DNA of 64,000 nucleotides from Alphaproteobacteria bacterium (GCA_030427145.1 JAUHWT010000010.1:62001-126000); one strand, 5' to 3'; positions 8,159-17,013 are shown, counted from the first letter of the stretch. Notes: generated by a model not told the origin, from the letters alone. Numbers and translations are program-made.

Positions 8159-8686
8159 ATGACCGACGAATCCCTCGAACCGGAAGAAAATACGCCCGCG
8201 CCCAAGGGCGGTATGGTGAAGCCGCTGCTGTTTGGGCTTATCGGAGCAGCCGCACTGGGAGGTGGCGGATTCTTCGCCGTTTCCTCGGGAATGCTCGATT
8301 CTGTCCTGGGTCAGGACGCCCCCGCACAGACGGCCTCGGGCGGTACACCCGCCAAGGCCTCACCCGATGCGGTAGCGGCGGCGACCGAGGTGGCGTTCGT
8401 GCCCATGGAATCGATCATGGTGTCGCTGGCGCCGGGTGCATCCGCACAGCACCTGCGATTCTCGGGGCAGCTTGAGGTGACCCCCGGCCAGGAAGAGGCC
8501 GTGGAAAACATCATGCCCCGGGTGATGGACGTTCTGAACACCTATCTGCGTGCGGTGGATATCAAGGATATTGAGCATCCGGCGTCGGCCACCCGGCTTC
8601 GCGCGCAGATGCTCAGACGCATTCAGGTCGTGGCCGGCGAAGGCATGGTGCGCGATCTGCTTGTAACCGAATTTGTACTCAACTGA
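8159..8686 (+). CDS. fliL: Flagellar basal body-associated protein FliL
   Basis: A 175-residue single-pass inner-membrane protein that surrounds the stators and supports motor torque. It has a short cytoplasmic N terminus, one membrane segment (PLLFGLIGAAALGGGGFFAV, about residues 20-40), an Ala/Thr-rich linker and a periplasmic stomatin-like domain. That domain contains FVPMESIMVSLAPG and ends in the characteristic VRDLLVTEFVLN. It is the first gene of the rightward flagellar run, divergent from fliF. Confidence 0.9.
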   Translation: MTDESLEPEENTPAPKGGMVKPLLFGLIGAAALGGGGFFAVSSGMLDSVLGQDAPAQTASGGTPAKASPDAVAAATEVAFVPMESIMVSLAPGASAQHLRFSGQLEVTPGQEEAVENIMPRVMDVLNTYLRAVDIKDIEHPASATRLRAQMLRRIQVVAGEGMVRDLLVTEFVLN

Positions 8687-8697
8687 AGGAGACGGAC

Positions 8698-9288
8698 ATG
8701 GAAACGGAACTTCTTATGAACGGACTCCTGACCGCGGCGACGGTTTTCGCGGGGAGTTACTGCTGGATTTTGTCGGCACGCGTGAACAAGCTCAAATCCC
8801 TCGACAAGGGTTTGGGCGGTTCGATCGTATCGCTGACCCGTCAGGTGGAACTGGCGCGCAAAACGCTTCTGGAGGCCAGGGGCGAATCGGAAAGAAAGAA
8901 TGCCGAACTGCGAAAACTGATGCAGGCGGCAACGGCGGCGACGGAAAACCTGAAATCCGAGATCGAGGCCTGCGACAAGGTGTCGCGCTCGATGCGGATT
9001 GAACGTGAGTTCATGTCCTCGCCACGCGGTCAGAAGATCATGAATTCCAAACGGCCGGCGGAGAACGATCTGTCCCCCCTCACCCGCTCGCAGCTTGAGG
9101 AGGCTGCGGAATCGGAGCGCCGGGGCATGAAGCCCAACGGATCCGGCAGTGTGTCCTCACGTGATCTACCGAAACCGCAGTCGCTTGATTCCAACAGCCC
9201 GCTTCGCCGCACCACGGCCAGCCTGAACATGCGGAACGAGGAGGATCTCGTGGCTGAACTGACCAAAATCGCATCCGGAGCGGCCTGA
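8698..9288 (+). CDS. Conserved membrane-anchored coiled-coil protein of the flagellar cluster (DUF6468-like)
   Basis: A 196-residue protein with one N-terminal hydrophobic segment (about residues 6-25), then a charged, heptad-like helix (about 30-115: VNKLKSLDKGL, LARKTLLEARGESERKNAELRKLMQAA), and a polar tail predicted to be disordered. Its position between fliL and the motE-like gene matches the uncharacterised DUF6468-type protein often found there in alphaproteobacteria; that match is from memory of gene order. It lies 11 bp after fliL, with an AAGGAGAC ribosome site overlapping the fliL stop region. Function unknown; a motor or stator accessory role is inferred from context only. Confidence 0.75.
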   Translation: METELLMNGLLTAATVFAGSYCWILSARVNKLKSLDKGLGGSIVSLTRQVELARKTLLEARGESERKNAELRKLMQAATAATENLKSEIEACDKVSRSMRIEREFMSSPRGQKIMNSKRPAENDLSPLTRSQLEEAAESERRGMKPNGSGSVSSRDLPKPQSLDSNSPLRRTTASLNMRNEEDLVAELTKIASGAA

Positions 9289-9290
9289 AG

Positions 9291-9869
9291 ATGTCGTCAT
9301 CCCCTCAACGCGCTGGCGCGGTCGCAATTATTGCCTTCTGTTTCCTTGGTTCCGGCGCAATGCGCCTGACGGAACACGGTTCGGCTTTTGCCGAGGGGAT
9401 CAGCGAGGCGCTGGAGGCCCGGAACAACGCTCATGCGGCCCCGGAGGCTGCGGAGCCGGTGGAAGAGGCTGATGTTCTGCTCTCCGCGATTCGCGACCGG
9501 GAAAAACAGCTGGAAACCGAAGCCGACAACCTGTCGACCCGTGCTCAGGAACTGAGCGTGGCGGAGAAAAAGCTCGAGGAACAGCTCACGGCATTCCGTA
9601 AAGCGCAGGAACAGCTTGAAAACACGCTCGCAATGGCCGATGGCGCCGCGGAACGGGACATCGCCCAGATGACGACCGTCTATGAGGCGATGAAGCCCGA
9701 GGAAGCGGCCCGGATTTTTGAGCGGATGGAAATTTCCTTTGCCGCCGGGATCATGTCGCGGATGCGCCCGGAGATTACGGCGGATGTTCTGACAGCGATG
9801 GAGCCGGACACGGCCTATGCGGTGACACTGACCATCGCGAGCCGCAATTCGGGTGTGCCGACGGAATAA
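9291..9869 (+). CDS. motE: MotE-like stator chaperone / MgtE intracellular-domain protein
   Basis: A 192-residue protein with a signal-like hydrophobic N terminus (GAVAIIAFCFLGSGAMRL), a coiled coil (about residues 60-120: LLSAIRDREKQLETEADNLSTRAQELS) and a C-terminal MgtE-N-like helical domain (MTTVYEAMKPEEAARIFERM, AAGIMSRMRPEITADVLTAMEPDTAYAVT). MotE of Sinorhizobium is a periplasmic chaperone for the motility protein MotC. The gene begins 2 bp after its upstream neighbour and ends at a strong terminator (9893-9931). Confidence 0.8.
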   Translation: MSSSPQRAGAVAIIAFCFLGSGAMRLTEHGSAFAEGISEALEARNNAHAAPEAAEPVEEADVLLSAIRDREKQLETEADNLSTRAQELSVAEKKLEEQLTAFRKAQEQLENTLAMADGAAERDIAQMTTVYEAMKPEEAARIFERMEISFAAGIMSRMRPEITADVLTAMEPDTAYAVTLTIASRNSGVPTE

Positions 9870-9892
9870 TCCTTTACGGGTTTGAAGTTACG

Positions 9893-9931
9893 AGCCGGAA
9901 GGCGGGTCTGGTCCCGTTTTCCGGCTTTTTT
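9893..9931 (+). terminator. Rho-independent terminator after the fliL-motE run
   Basis: The AGCCGGAA arm (9893-9900) pairs with TTCCGGCT (9919-9926), with an inner CGGG/CCCG pairing, and is followed by a T run to 9931. It separates the fliL-motE transcript from motA. Confidence 0.8.
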
Positions 9932-10122
9932 GACTCCGCTGGCTTTGTTTTCGCCGAAAGCTGGCGGCTTTTCGGTTCGAAAATCCAGCCCACCCACCGG
10001 GCCAGACCTGTTTGACAAATTAAAGTCAAACCTGGTTTTGAAGGTTTCTTAATCATGTAGGGGGTATCAATCGCACATGGTCTTAACAGGCGCGTATTGC
10101 GCCGCAGTGTGCGAGTGGTTTC
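9932..10122 (+). promoter_or_regulatory. Probable motA promoter region
   Basis: With a terminator upstream, motA needs its own promoter in these 190 bp. A TTGACA hexamer lies at 10012-10017 within an AT-rich patch, but no convincing -10 box stands at 17 bp. No CtrA box was found. Confidence 0.4.
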
Positions 10123-10989
10123 ATGGTTGGTTTTGTAGGTATCGCCATTGTCTTCGTGATGGTCTTCGGCGGCTACGTCATCGCTGGCGGCAAAATGGGG
10201 ATCATTCTGCACGCAGCACCGTTCGAACTCATGATGATCTGCGGTGCCGCACTGGGCGCCTTCGTTATCGCGAACGACACCCACGGCATCAAGCACACGA
10301 TGAAGGATGTGGGAAAGGTTTTTAAGGGCCCGCACTGGAAAAGTAAGGATTATGAGGACCTTCTGTGCCTCATGTACCAGCTGGTGACCATTGCGCGCAA
10401 CAACCCGGTGGAACTCGACAGCCATATCGAGGACGCGGGCGCCTCCCCCATCTTCTCGGCCTATCCCCGCATTCTTGCAGACAAGGAAGCCGTGGCGCTG
10501 ATTTGTGACACGCTGCGGTCGGCATCCATGAACTACGATGATCCGCTTCAGGTTGAGGAGGTTCTCAACAAGCGGATCGAGGCCATTTACAATCACTCCC
10601 AGCATTCGGCCCACACGCTTCAGACCATTGCCGATGGTCTGCCCGCTCTGGGCATTGTGGCCGCGGTTTTGGGCGTTATCAAAACCATGGCCGCGATTGA
10701 CCAGCCGCCCGCCATTCTGGGTGGCATGATCGGTGGCGCTCTGGTGGGTACGTTCCTTGGCGTGTTTCTGGCCTATGGTTTTGTTGGACCGTTTGCCTCG
10801 CGCGTGAAGGACGTGATCGATGAGGATCACAATTTCTACAACCTGATCCGCGAGGTTCTTGTCGCGGCACTGCATCAGCACGCCCCCAACATCTGTGTTG
10901 AGGTTGGCCGTCAGAACACTCCGTCCTCCGTTCGGCCGTCCTATGACGAGCTGGAAGGCGCACTCAAAGCGAACAAGCAGGCTGCATAA
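10123..10989 (+). CDS. motA: Flagellar motor stator protein MotA
   Basis: A 288-residue proton-channel subunit of the stator. Four membrane segments are visible (about residues 3-22, 29-48, 170-190 and 203-225). It has the MotA signatures GGYVIAGGKMGIILHAAPFE near the N terminus, LVTIARNNPVELDSHIEDA in the cytoplasmic loop that contacts FliG, and LGIVAAVLGVIKTMAAIDQPPAILGGMIGGALVGTFLGVFLAYG with conserved prolines. motB is not adjacent. The stop codon shares one A with the start of the next gene (TAATG), so the two are translationally coupled. Confidence 0.95.
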   Translation: MVGFVGIAIVFVMVFGGYVIAGGKMGIILHAAPFELMMICGAALGAFVIANDTHGIKHTMKDVGKVFKGPHWKSKDYEDLLCLMYQLVTIARNNPVELDSHIEDAGASPIFSAYPRILADKEAVALICDTLRSASMNYDDPLQVEEVLNKRIEAIYNHSQHSAHTLQTIADGLPALGIVAAVLGVIKTMAAIDQPPAILGGMIGGALVGTFLGVFLAYGFVGPFASRVKDVIDEDHNFYNLIREVLVAALHQHAPNICVEVGRQNTPSSVRPSYDELEGALKANKQAA

Positions 10990-13454
10990 TGAGACATCTT
11001 TACGGGGCAGCAGGTCTGGCACTCCTTGTCGGTGCCGCGCCCGCGGGCGCCGTGGAGGGTGGCAACATCCGTGGAGGAGAACACGAGGGCTTCTCCCGGA
11101 TTGTCATGGAAATCGACCCGGCAACGGAATGGTCGCTTGAAACCATTGACGGCCGGGCGACGATCTTTTTTCCCGGCAAGTCGATCACCTATACCACCGG
11201 CAATACCTTCGACATGCTGCCGCGCGACCGCATTGCCGACGTGCGCACGGGCATTGTGGAAGCCGGTACGGTGATTTCCGTTGATCTGGGCTGCGATGAC
11301 TGCCGTGTGAGCACATCCTTCGTGGGCGCGCGGTATCTGGCGCTCGATGTCTCGGACGCGGATCGCAAGAGTGCGTTTGATCTGCCTGATCTCGATGCGG
11401 AAGAGGAAGATGCGCCGGTTGAGACGGCTGAAGTCTCGGGGACGCCCGACGTGCCCCCTGGGCTGCCGCTTGCGCCGGAGCAGCCGGTGATTCCGCTGGT
11501 GGATCTGACCCCGCCGAATGCGGAGCCCATTCCGCTGGAGGACCGCCCGGCAGTTGTTGCCGATGCTCCGGAAACCGATGAGGAACGCGATGAGCGTGAG
11601 ACGCAGGTTGTCAGCTCGGCGGAGCAGACGCTGATCGAACAGATCGAACGGGCCGCGCGCCAGGGTTTGATCACGCTCGAGGAGGCGGATGACGGCATTT
11701 CCGATACCAGCCTCGAGCAGGCCCGCCCCCAGTTTGCCGACACGACGCCCCCGCCCCGTCCGGTGGCACCGGAGGCCTCCCTGCCCCCCACGGTTCCGAT
11801 GGCACTGCAGAAGCCCGGATCGCGACCCAATGATATTCTGTCGACCATGCTCGACAGCGGACAGATCCAGGCAACTACGGTTTTTGAGCGCGAGAGCGCG
11901 CTGCATGCGCAGCGTCTGCGGGAGGAAGCGAGCCCGGCGACCTGTATCCCGGATTTCCGGCTCGACATTGCCTATTGGTCGGACGGATCGCCCCTGTTCG
12001 ATCAGGTGCCGGTAATGATGAACGAGATTTTGGGCGAGTTTGACGAACCCGATCCGGTGGTCGTGACGGAACTTGCGCAGCTCTACATCCATTTTGGGTT
12101 TGGAGCCGAGGCGATCAACGTGCTGGAAAGCTTTGATTCCCAGGCACGGGACCGCGCGCTGCTGATCGAGATGGCGAAACTGGTCGATGGCAAGCGCGTG
12201 TCTCCCTACGGTCCGCTGGGCCGCAAGGAGCCCTGCCCCGGTCGCCATGGCATGTGGCTGGCACTGGGTGGCGTGGCGCCGACCTATCATAGTGAGAGCC
12301 ATTTCGAGTCGGTGGAAAACGCCTTTGGTGACCTGCCGTCCTCCCTGCGCCTGATGCTGGGGCCGAAACTCATTGAGAACCTGCTGATTGCGGGTCAACC
12401 CGATCCGGCCCGGCGGATTTACGACATCATCGTGCGGTCGGGGAGCGAGGAAAGCCAGGAAGTTAAGATCGCGAAGGCGATGCTGGACGCCGATGACGGC
12501 CATGCCCGCGATGCCGTTCAGGCGCTGTCGTCCATGTATGAGAGCAATGCGGGCGATCCCGTCGAGGTTCTGGGCAACATGGTGGATATCGCGCTTGAGG
12601 CGAACTATCCCGTGCCGGACCGGACGATTACCGACATGCGGGGTGCGGCGCTGGAGCACCGTGGGACCGAGCGTGAGGTTGCCATTCGGGCCCTGCTGGC
12701 GCAGGCGCTGGCGGCCCGGAATGAACTGATCCCTGCGGTGACGGAACTGACCGAGGCGAATGCCGATCTGCGGAACCCGCCGGAGATTGAGGAGGCCGCG
12801 GCGCATATTTTTGCCAATGCCGACCCTGAAAAGGTGGGTCCGGCGAATTTTGCCAAGGTTGCGCTGGGTCTGGATGATCTGCTGTCGCGCAGGCCGGAAA
12901 ACGACGCGGCGCGGATCAATGTCGCGCGGCATCTTTTGGACATGAGCCTGCCGAATGCGGCGGTGGATGTGCTTGATCCGGCCATGGGGCGTAATGACGA
13001 GGCCCGCATTCTGATGGCCCGTGCGCATCTGAACCAGGGGAACTATGGCTCGGCGCGCAAAACGATCGAGGGCGACGAAAGCCAGCAGGCTGCGGAGGTT
13101 CGTGCGCGGTCCTGGGCCATGGAAGGCCAGTTTGACCGGGCCACGGAGATCCTCGAAGACGCCGATCTCTCGGCCGAGGCGGCGTCGTTAGCATGGCAGG
13201 CGGGCGACTGGGTGACGGTGACCGAGACGGAAACGGACGAACAGCGGTCTACCATGGCGAAATACATGGCTGCGAGCGACGGTCTGGTGGAGCAGCCACC
13301 GCTGACCGAGGATCCGTCGGAGCTGTCACCGCCACAGGCGTTCCTGGAGCCCCTGCCCCAGCTTGACAGCCCGAGCATCGATGCGACGCGCAGGCTTCTG
13401 GCGACGGGCAACCAGCTCGATGATTTTGTCGCGGAAATTCTGGAACGCGAGTAG
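10989..13454 (+). CDS. Large exported TPR-type protein coupled to motA
   Basis: An 821-residue protein with a signal peptide (LYGAAGLALLVGAAPAGAVEG). A beta-rich N-terminal domain (about residues 25-130: FSRIVMEIDPATEWSLETIDG, VISVDLGCDDCRVSTSFVGARYLALDVSD) resembles AMIN-type cell-wall-associated domains. It is followed by a Pro/Glu-rich linker (about 130-300) and a C-terminal superhelix of TPR-like repeats (about 340-770: LARTHLNQGNYGSARK-type units). Unusual for such proteins, several Cys occur in the N-terminal half. Translational coupling to motA implies a stator role, perhaps anchoring or assembling MotAB at the wall, analogous to MotC. That is inference; the family was not recognised with certainty. 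Confidence 0.8.
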   Translation: MRHLYGAAGLALLVGAAPAGAVEGGNIRGGEHEGFSRIVMEIDPATEWSLETIDGRATIFFPGKSITYTTGNTFDMLPRDRIADVRTGIVEAGTVISVDLGCDDCRVSTSFVGARYLALDVSDADRKSAFDLPDLDAEEEDAPVETAEVSGTPDVPPGLPLAPEQPVIPLVDLTPPNAEPIPLEDRPAVVADAPETDEERDERETQVVSSAEQTLIEQIERAARQGLITLEEADDGISDTSLEQARPQFADTTPPPRPVAPEASLPPTVPMALQKPGSRPNDILSTMLDSGQIQATTVFERESALHAQRLREEASPATCIPDFRLDIAYWSDGSPLFDQVPVMMNEILGEFDEPDPVVVTELAQLYIHFGFGAEAINVLESFDSQARDRALLIEMAKLVDGKRVSPYGPLGRKEPCPGRHGMWLALGGVAPTYHSESHFESVENAFGDLPSSLRLMLGPKLIENLLIAGQPDPARRIYDIIVRSGSEESQEVKIAKAMLDADDGHARDAVQALSSMYESNAGDPVEVLGNMVDIALEANYPVPDRTITDMRGAALEHRGTEREVAIRALLAQALAARNELIPAVTELTEANADLRNPPEIEEAAAHIFANADPEKVGPANFAKVALGLDDLLSRRPENDAARINVARHLLDMSLPNAAVDVLDPAMGRNDEARILMARAHLNQGNYGSARKTIEGDESQQAAEVRARSWAMEGQFDRATEILEDADLSAEAASLAWQAGDWVTVTETETDEQRSTMAKYMAASDGLVEQPPLTEDPSELSPPQAFLEPLPQLDSPSIDATRRLLATGNQLDDFVAEILERE

Positions 13455-13458
13455 ACCA

Positions 13459-13480
13459 TGACGCCGGAGCCCCGGCGTCA
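13459..13480. terminator. GC-rich hairpin after the motA-TPR operon
   Basis: A perfect 9-bp stem (TGACGCCGG/CCGGCGTCA) with a 4-nt loop begins 5 bp after the stop codon at 13454. The run that follows is CAAAAATTT rather than a pure T tract, so termination efficiency is uncertain. Confidence 0.5.
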
Positions 13481-13542
13481 CAAAAATTTCGCCGCACCAC
13501 TTGTGCAGGCGCGGCACAGCAAGTATGGCAGTGCCCTGATGC

Positions 13543-13632
13543 GGAGAGATGCCGGAGTGGTCGAACGGGGCGGTCTCGAAAACCGTTGAGCCTTCACGGG
13601 TTCCCAGGGTTCGAATCCCTGTCTCTCCGCCA
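13543..13632 (+). tRNA. tRNA-Ser (anticodon CGA)
   Basis: A 90-nt class II tRNA with acceptor stem GGAGAGA (13543-13549) pairing with TCTCTCC (13622-13628), G discriminator and encoded CCA (13630-13632). The anticodon loop CTCGAAA gives CGA, which reads serine UCG. The long variable arm expected of tRNA-Ser and the T loop GGTTCGAATCC are present. A lower-GC orphan gene follows, a common arrangement at tRNA-Ser integration sites. Confidence 0.95.
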
Positions 13633-13727
13633 CTTGCCTCTGATTTCATTGATGAATCTGGCATGAAGCCAACCCTACTCACAACCTACTATTCATTTTT
13701 GAATGGTAAGTTTGTGGGTTTGGGTCA

Positions 13728-14627
13728 TCAGGGGTGGTTGTCCCAGCCGCATTGCGCGCATTCTTCAAAGTACGCTCCGTCCGGCTCGATTGCTCTGTCG
13801 TACCATGTTCGCATGTCTCGGGAGGCGCAGTTTGGGCACTTATTAATCCGGTCGATCCGCTCCCGGCCAAGTAGTTGAACGTAGTGCTTGATGATCGCCT
13901 CTACCGCATCGGCGGCGACCAACGCAGAACTTTGCCCTGCATTTCGATGGTGAGTGAGCCAGTTTACAAGCGGCCAAGCTTTTTCGACCATCGCTTTTAA
14001 GTACGTTCTAAGTTCGGCGTTGCGCGCACCGGGCAATAAGTGGTGCGCGAATAGCTTGTTCCACTCTACGACCGCCGCATCCTTGGGTCGTTCTTCAAAC
14101 TCAACGTCGCCAAGGTGCCTGCGTGCAGTCCCGACCAGTGTCACTAGACACTCACGCAACTGCATCCCGACCGCTTGATAGTCTACCGCCTCAACAGCGC
14201 GTTCCAACAGTTCACACGCTTGTTCATGTCTGCGAAACACTTCATCGAATGGGGTTTCAAATCCTTCACCGCCGTCCTTTGAACGGCTCATAACCCGCGT
14301 CATCAGCCCGATATGAAATGAGAGCGTATAGTCAAGGCTTGGAAAATGTCTCTGTGAGTAAAGGTTAGTTGGGTTTGTAATCACCCACCAACGGTCTTTG
14401 TCTGTGACAACATCCCACATTTCGTAAGGTGTGCCGAGAACGAATTCTGTTTTGATCCGTTCTACGTTTTGCACGTCTTCGTCAGGGGCCTGACCATTTA
14501 TGTAGTCTGCAATATCCTTTTCTGCGTAATAGTCGCGTTCAGGACTATATCGCCCAAGTTGATCTGCCGGAAGCGGATGATCTGGCGGCAATGTGCAATC
14601 AGAGTTTTCGGTCTGTTCTTCCGACAT
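13728..14627 (-). CDS. Hypothetical protein with C-terminal zinc ribbon, lower-GC orphan next to tRNA-Ser
   Basis: A 299-residue protein not recognised. The first ~60 residues are acidic and polar; the middle (about 110-260) is helical with a DUF4145-like feel (FETPFDEVFRRHEQACELLERAVEAVDYQAVGMQLRECLVTLV, then LKAMVEKAWPLVNWLTHHRNA). The end has CPNC...CAQC, a four-cysteine zinc ribbon at about 267-295. I choose the ATG at 14627 because AGGA precedes it; an upstream in-frame ATG (14687) lacks a site. Base composition is visibly more AT-rich than its neighbours and no partner genes are adjacent, suggesting horizontal acquisition at the tRNA. A defence or stress role is possible but unproven. 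Confidence 0.75.
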   Translation of the reverse strand: MSEEQTENSDCTLPPDHPLPADQLGRYSPERDYYAEKDIADYINGQAPDEDVQNVERIKTEFVLGTPYEMWDVVTDKDRWWVITNPTNLYSQRHFPSLDYTLSFHIGLMTRVMSRSKDGGEGFETPFDEVFRRHEQACELLERAVEAVDYQAVGMQLRECLVTLVGTARRHLGDVEFEERPKDAAVVEWNKLFAHHLLPGARNAELRTYLKAMVEKAWPLVNWLTHHRNAGQSSALVAADAVEAIIKHYVQLLGRERIDRINKCPNCASRDMRTWYDRAIEPDGAYFEECAQCGWDNHP

Positions 14628-14738
14628 AAAATTCCTGCTAAAATTTGAATTGGCGAGGAAGATGCGCCGTTCCCCGCGAGCGTTCAACCAAAAAAAAACC
14701 CGACGAAGCGAGGCAAGTTGGCACTCATGGAAAGGTTG

Positions 14739-15029
14739 TCAGGGGTGTTCACACAGGGCCGCGACGGTGAGCCGGTCGGCAACGGGAAGTGCCCACAGGG
14801 GCACCGCCAGGACCCGCACGGCGGCCAGATCAAGGTCGCCTAGCCCTTCCCGGGTCAGAACATCTATGACGCTCTGTGAGGGCGACGGCATTGCCAGCGT
14901 CAGCACGTCGGGCAGGTCTACGCCTAGCCGGCGTCCGAATAGGTGCCGCACGCGCTCCATAAGCGACGACAGGCAGGCAACCGCCCGCGACAGTCGGTCG
15001 CCCCCAGCGACGAAAATCACTATCGGCAT
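14739..15029 (-). CDS. Small hypothetical protein divergent from the metal ATPase
   Basis: A 96-residue open frame with strongly GC-biased third codon positions, as in neighbouring genes, which supports real coding. It is rich in Leu/Val/Arg, with a hydrophobic start (MPIVIFVAGGDRLSRAVACL) and no clear membrane helix or metal motif. The ribosome site is weak (CCGGA directly before ATG). It is divergent from the P-type ATPase gene, 85 bp away. It could be a remnant of a larger gene. Function unknown. Confidence 0.45.
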   Translation of the reverse strand: MPIVIFVAGGDRLSRAVACLSSLMERVRHLFGRRLGVDLPDVLTLAMPSPSQSVIDVLTREGLGDLDLAAVRVLAVPLWALPVADRLTVAALCEHP

Positions 15030-15114
15030 TCCGGTTGTCTTTTTGCGTGATCCAGGGTGACCTCAATGCGGTGAGCCAGGGGCGGTGCCTCAAGCGAGGG
15101 GAGAGCGGACGGGG

Positions 15115-16983
15115 ATGGAGACGAGCGGGGCGGACCGGTTGAAGATCCTGGTGCTGGGGCTGGCCGTGCTCGGGCTGGTTGCGGGGCTGGTGTCTTGGAG
15201 CGCCGGGGACCTTGATTTGGCGCGCGTTGCTTGGATTGCCGGTGTTGTGCCGGCGCTGGTGACGTTGCTGGTGGAGATCCTGCGTGGGCTTGGGCGGGGT
15301 GAGGTCGGGCTCGATATTGTGGCGGCGCTTTCCATGACGGCGGCGCTGGTGTTTGGGGAAACACTGGCGGCGGCCGTGGTGGCGGTGATGTATTCGGGCG
15401 GGACGTTTCTGGAGAGTTTCGCCGAAGGACGTGCGCGGCGTGAAATGCACCATCTGCTGTCGCGGGTACCGCACACGGCCACGCGGCACAGGAACGACCA
15501 GTTGGAAACCGTGGCTCTCGATGATGTTGAACCCGGCGACCGGCTGCTGATCCGGCAGGGGGATGTTCTGCCGGTCGACGGTGAGGTGGCCTCGGGTACT
15601 GCATTTCTGGACATGTCGGCTTTGACGGGTGAGTCCCTGCCGGTGAAACTGGCGTCGGGCGACGCAGCGATGAGTGGCGCCACCAATGCGGGGGATGCCT
15701 TTGATCTGACAGCGGTTCGGGCGGCGGGGGACAGCACCTATGCCGGGATCGTGCGGCTGGTGGAAGCGGCGCAGCGGTCGAAAGCGCCCATGTCGCGGTT
15801 GGCGGACCGCTGGTCGCTGGGGTTTCTTGCGGTGACCGTTGTGATTGCGGTGGCCGCGTGGTGGTTTACGGACGATCCGATCAGAGCGGTTGCCGTTCTG
15901 GTGGTGGCGACCCCTTGCCCGCTTATTCTGGCCGTCCCAGTGGCGCTGGTGGCGGGACTGTCGCGGGCGGCGCGGTTTGGTGTGCTGATCAAGGGAGCCG
16001 GGCCGCTGGAGAACATGGCCCGGGTCAGGACGCTGATCCTCGACAAGACAGGGACGCTGACGGATGGCAGGCCCAGGGTGGTCTCGATCGGCACATATGG
16101 GGATGAAACCGCGGATGAGGTTCTACGGCTGGCGGCGGCGCTGGATCAGGCTTCGACCCATCCGGTGGCCCAGGCTCTGGTTGCAGCGGCCCGCGAGGCC
16201 GGCATGGACCTTCCGGTGCCGGTGGATGTGGAGGAATTTCCCGGTGAAGGGCTGGTTGGACGCATCGACGGGCGCCAGGTTGCTGTGGGCGGCTGGGGCT
16301 TCGTGACAGGTCAGTGCGCCGCCGGGCAGCGGGCGCCGGAGATGCAGGACCAGGGCGCCGTGCTGGTCGCGGTGGCGGTGGACGGGTGCATGGCGGGGCA
16401 TCTGGTTATGGCTGATCCTCTGCGCGACGGAACGGAGGCGATGCTGGCAGGGCTCAGGCGCAGTGGCATTCGCAGAATTCTGCTGGCGACGGGCGACCGG
16501 GCGGAGGTAGCCGAGGGTGTCACGCGGGGACTTGGCCTTGACGGGGTGCACGCGGGGCTAACGCCTGACAGGAAGGTCGATGTGCTGCTCGCGGAACGCG
16601 GCAACGGCCCGGTGATGATGGTGGGTGACGGGGTCAATGACGCGCCGGCTCTCGCCGCAGCGGATGTGGGGGTCGCGATGGGTGCGCGGGGGGCGGCGGC
16701 CTCCGCGGAGGCGGCGGATGCGGTGCTGCTGGTCGACCGGGTTGATCGGCTGGGCACCGGCATTGAGATCGCTCAGTCCACACGCAGGATCGCGGTGCAG
16801 AGCGTAGTTGCAGGCATCGGGCTGTCGGTGGCGGGGATGATCGCGGCGGCGTTCGGGTATCTCTCGCCGGTGCAGGGGGCGTTGCTGCAGGAGGTGATTG
16901 ACGTGGCGGTGATTTTGAATGCACTGCGTGCCCTGGCCATTGAGCCGACACTCGCCGTGCAGGCGGAACCGGCGCAGGTATAG
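15115..16983 (+). CDS. P1B-type heavy-metal-translocating ATPase with TPC motif
   Basis: A 622-residue membrane ion pump. The catalytic DKTGTLTDG has its aspartate at residue 310; other motifs are the actuator TGES, STHPVAQAL (the HP motif of P1B ATPases) and GDGVNDAPALAAADVGVAMG. There is no N-terminal CxxC metal-binding domain and no visible C-terminal metal domain. The ion-selecting motif in the sixth membrane helix is T266-P-C-P rather than the CPC of Cu and Zn/Cd pumps. TPC is reported for minor P1B groups linked to Ni/Fe/Co-type ions, so the substrate should not be assumed to be Cu or Zn. I choose the ATG at 15115, after GAGGGGAG; a GTG at 15085 is possible. Confidence 0.9.
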   Translation: METSGADRLKILVLGLAVLGLVAGLVSWSAGDLDLARVAWIAGVVPALVTLLVEILRGLGRGEVGLDIVAALSMTAALVFGETLAAAVVAVMYSGGTFLESFAEGRARREMHHLLSRVPHTATRHRNDQLETVALDDVEPGDRLLIRQGDVLPVDGEVASGTAFLDMSALTGESLPVKLASGDAAMSGATNAGDAFDLTAVRAAGDSTYAGIVRLVEAAQRSKAPMSRLADRWSLGFLAVTVVIAVAAWWFTDDPIRAVAVLVVATPCPLILAVPVALVAGLSRAARFGVLIKGAGPLENMARVRTLILDKTGTLTDGRPRVVSIGTYGDETADEVLRLAAALDQASTHPVAQALVAAAREAGMDLPVPVDVEEFPGEGLVGRIDGRQVAVGGWGFVTGQCAAGQRAPEMQDQGAVLVAVAVDGCMAGHLVMADPLRDGTEAMLAGLRRSGIRRILLATGDRAEVAEGVTRGLGLDGVHAGLTPDRKVDVLLAERGNGPVMMVGDGVNDAPALAAADVGVAMGARGAAASAEAADAVLLVDRVDRLGTGIEIAQSTRRIAVQSVVAGIGLSVAGMIAAAFGYLSPVQGALLQEVIDVAVILNALRALAIEPTLAVQAEPAQV

Positions 16984-17013
16984 GCGCGCTCATTTTGGGT
17001 TCGACTCTTTTGG

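Noticed and set aside
10941-13028. Long minus-strand open frame opposite the TPR gene (695 codons)
   Set aside because: Arg/His-rich low-quality protein typical of antisense to GC-rich coding sequence; the plus-strand protein has a signal peptide and repeats.
13627-14722. Possible att repeat at tRNA-Ser (GAGGCAAGT near 14709 against the tRNA 3' flank)
   Set aside because: The match is only about 9-10 bp and inverted, not a direct repeat, and no integrase is present.
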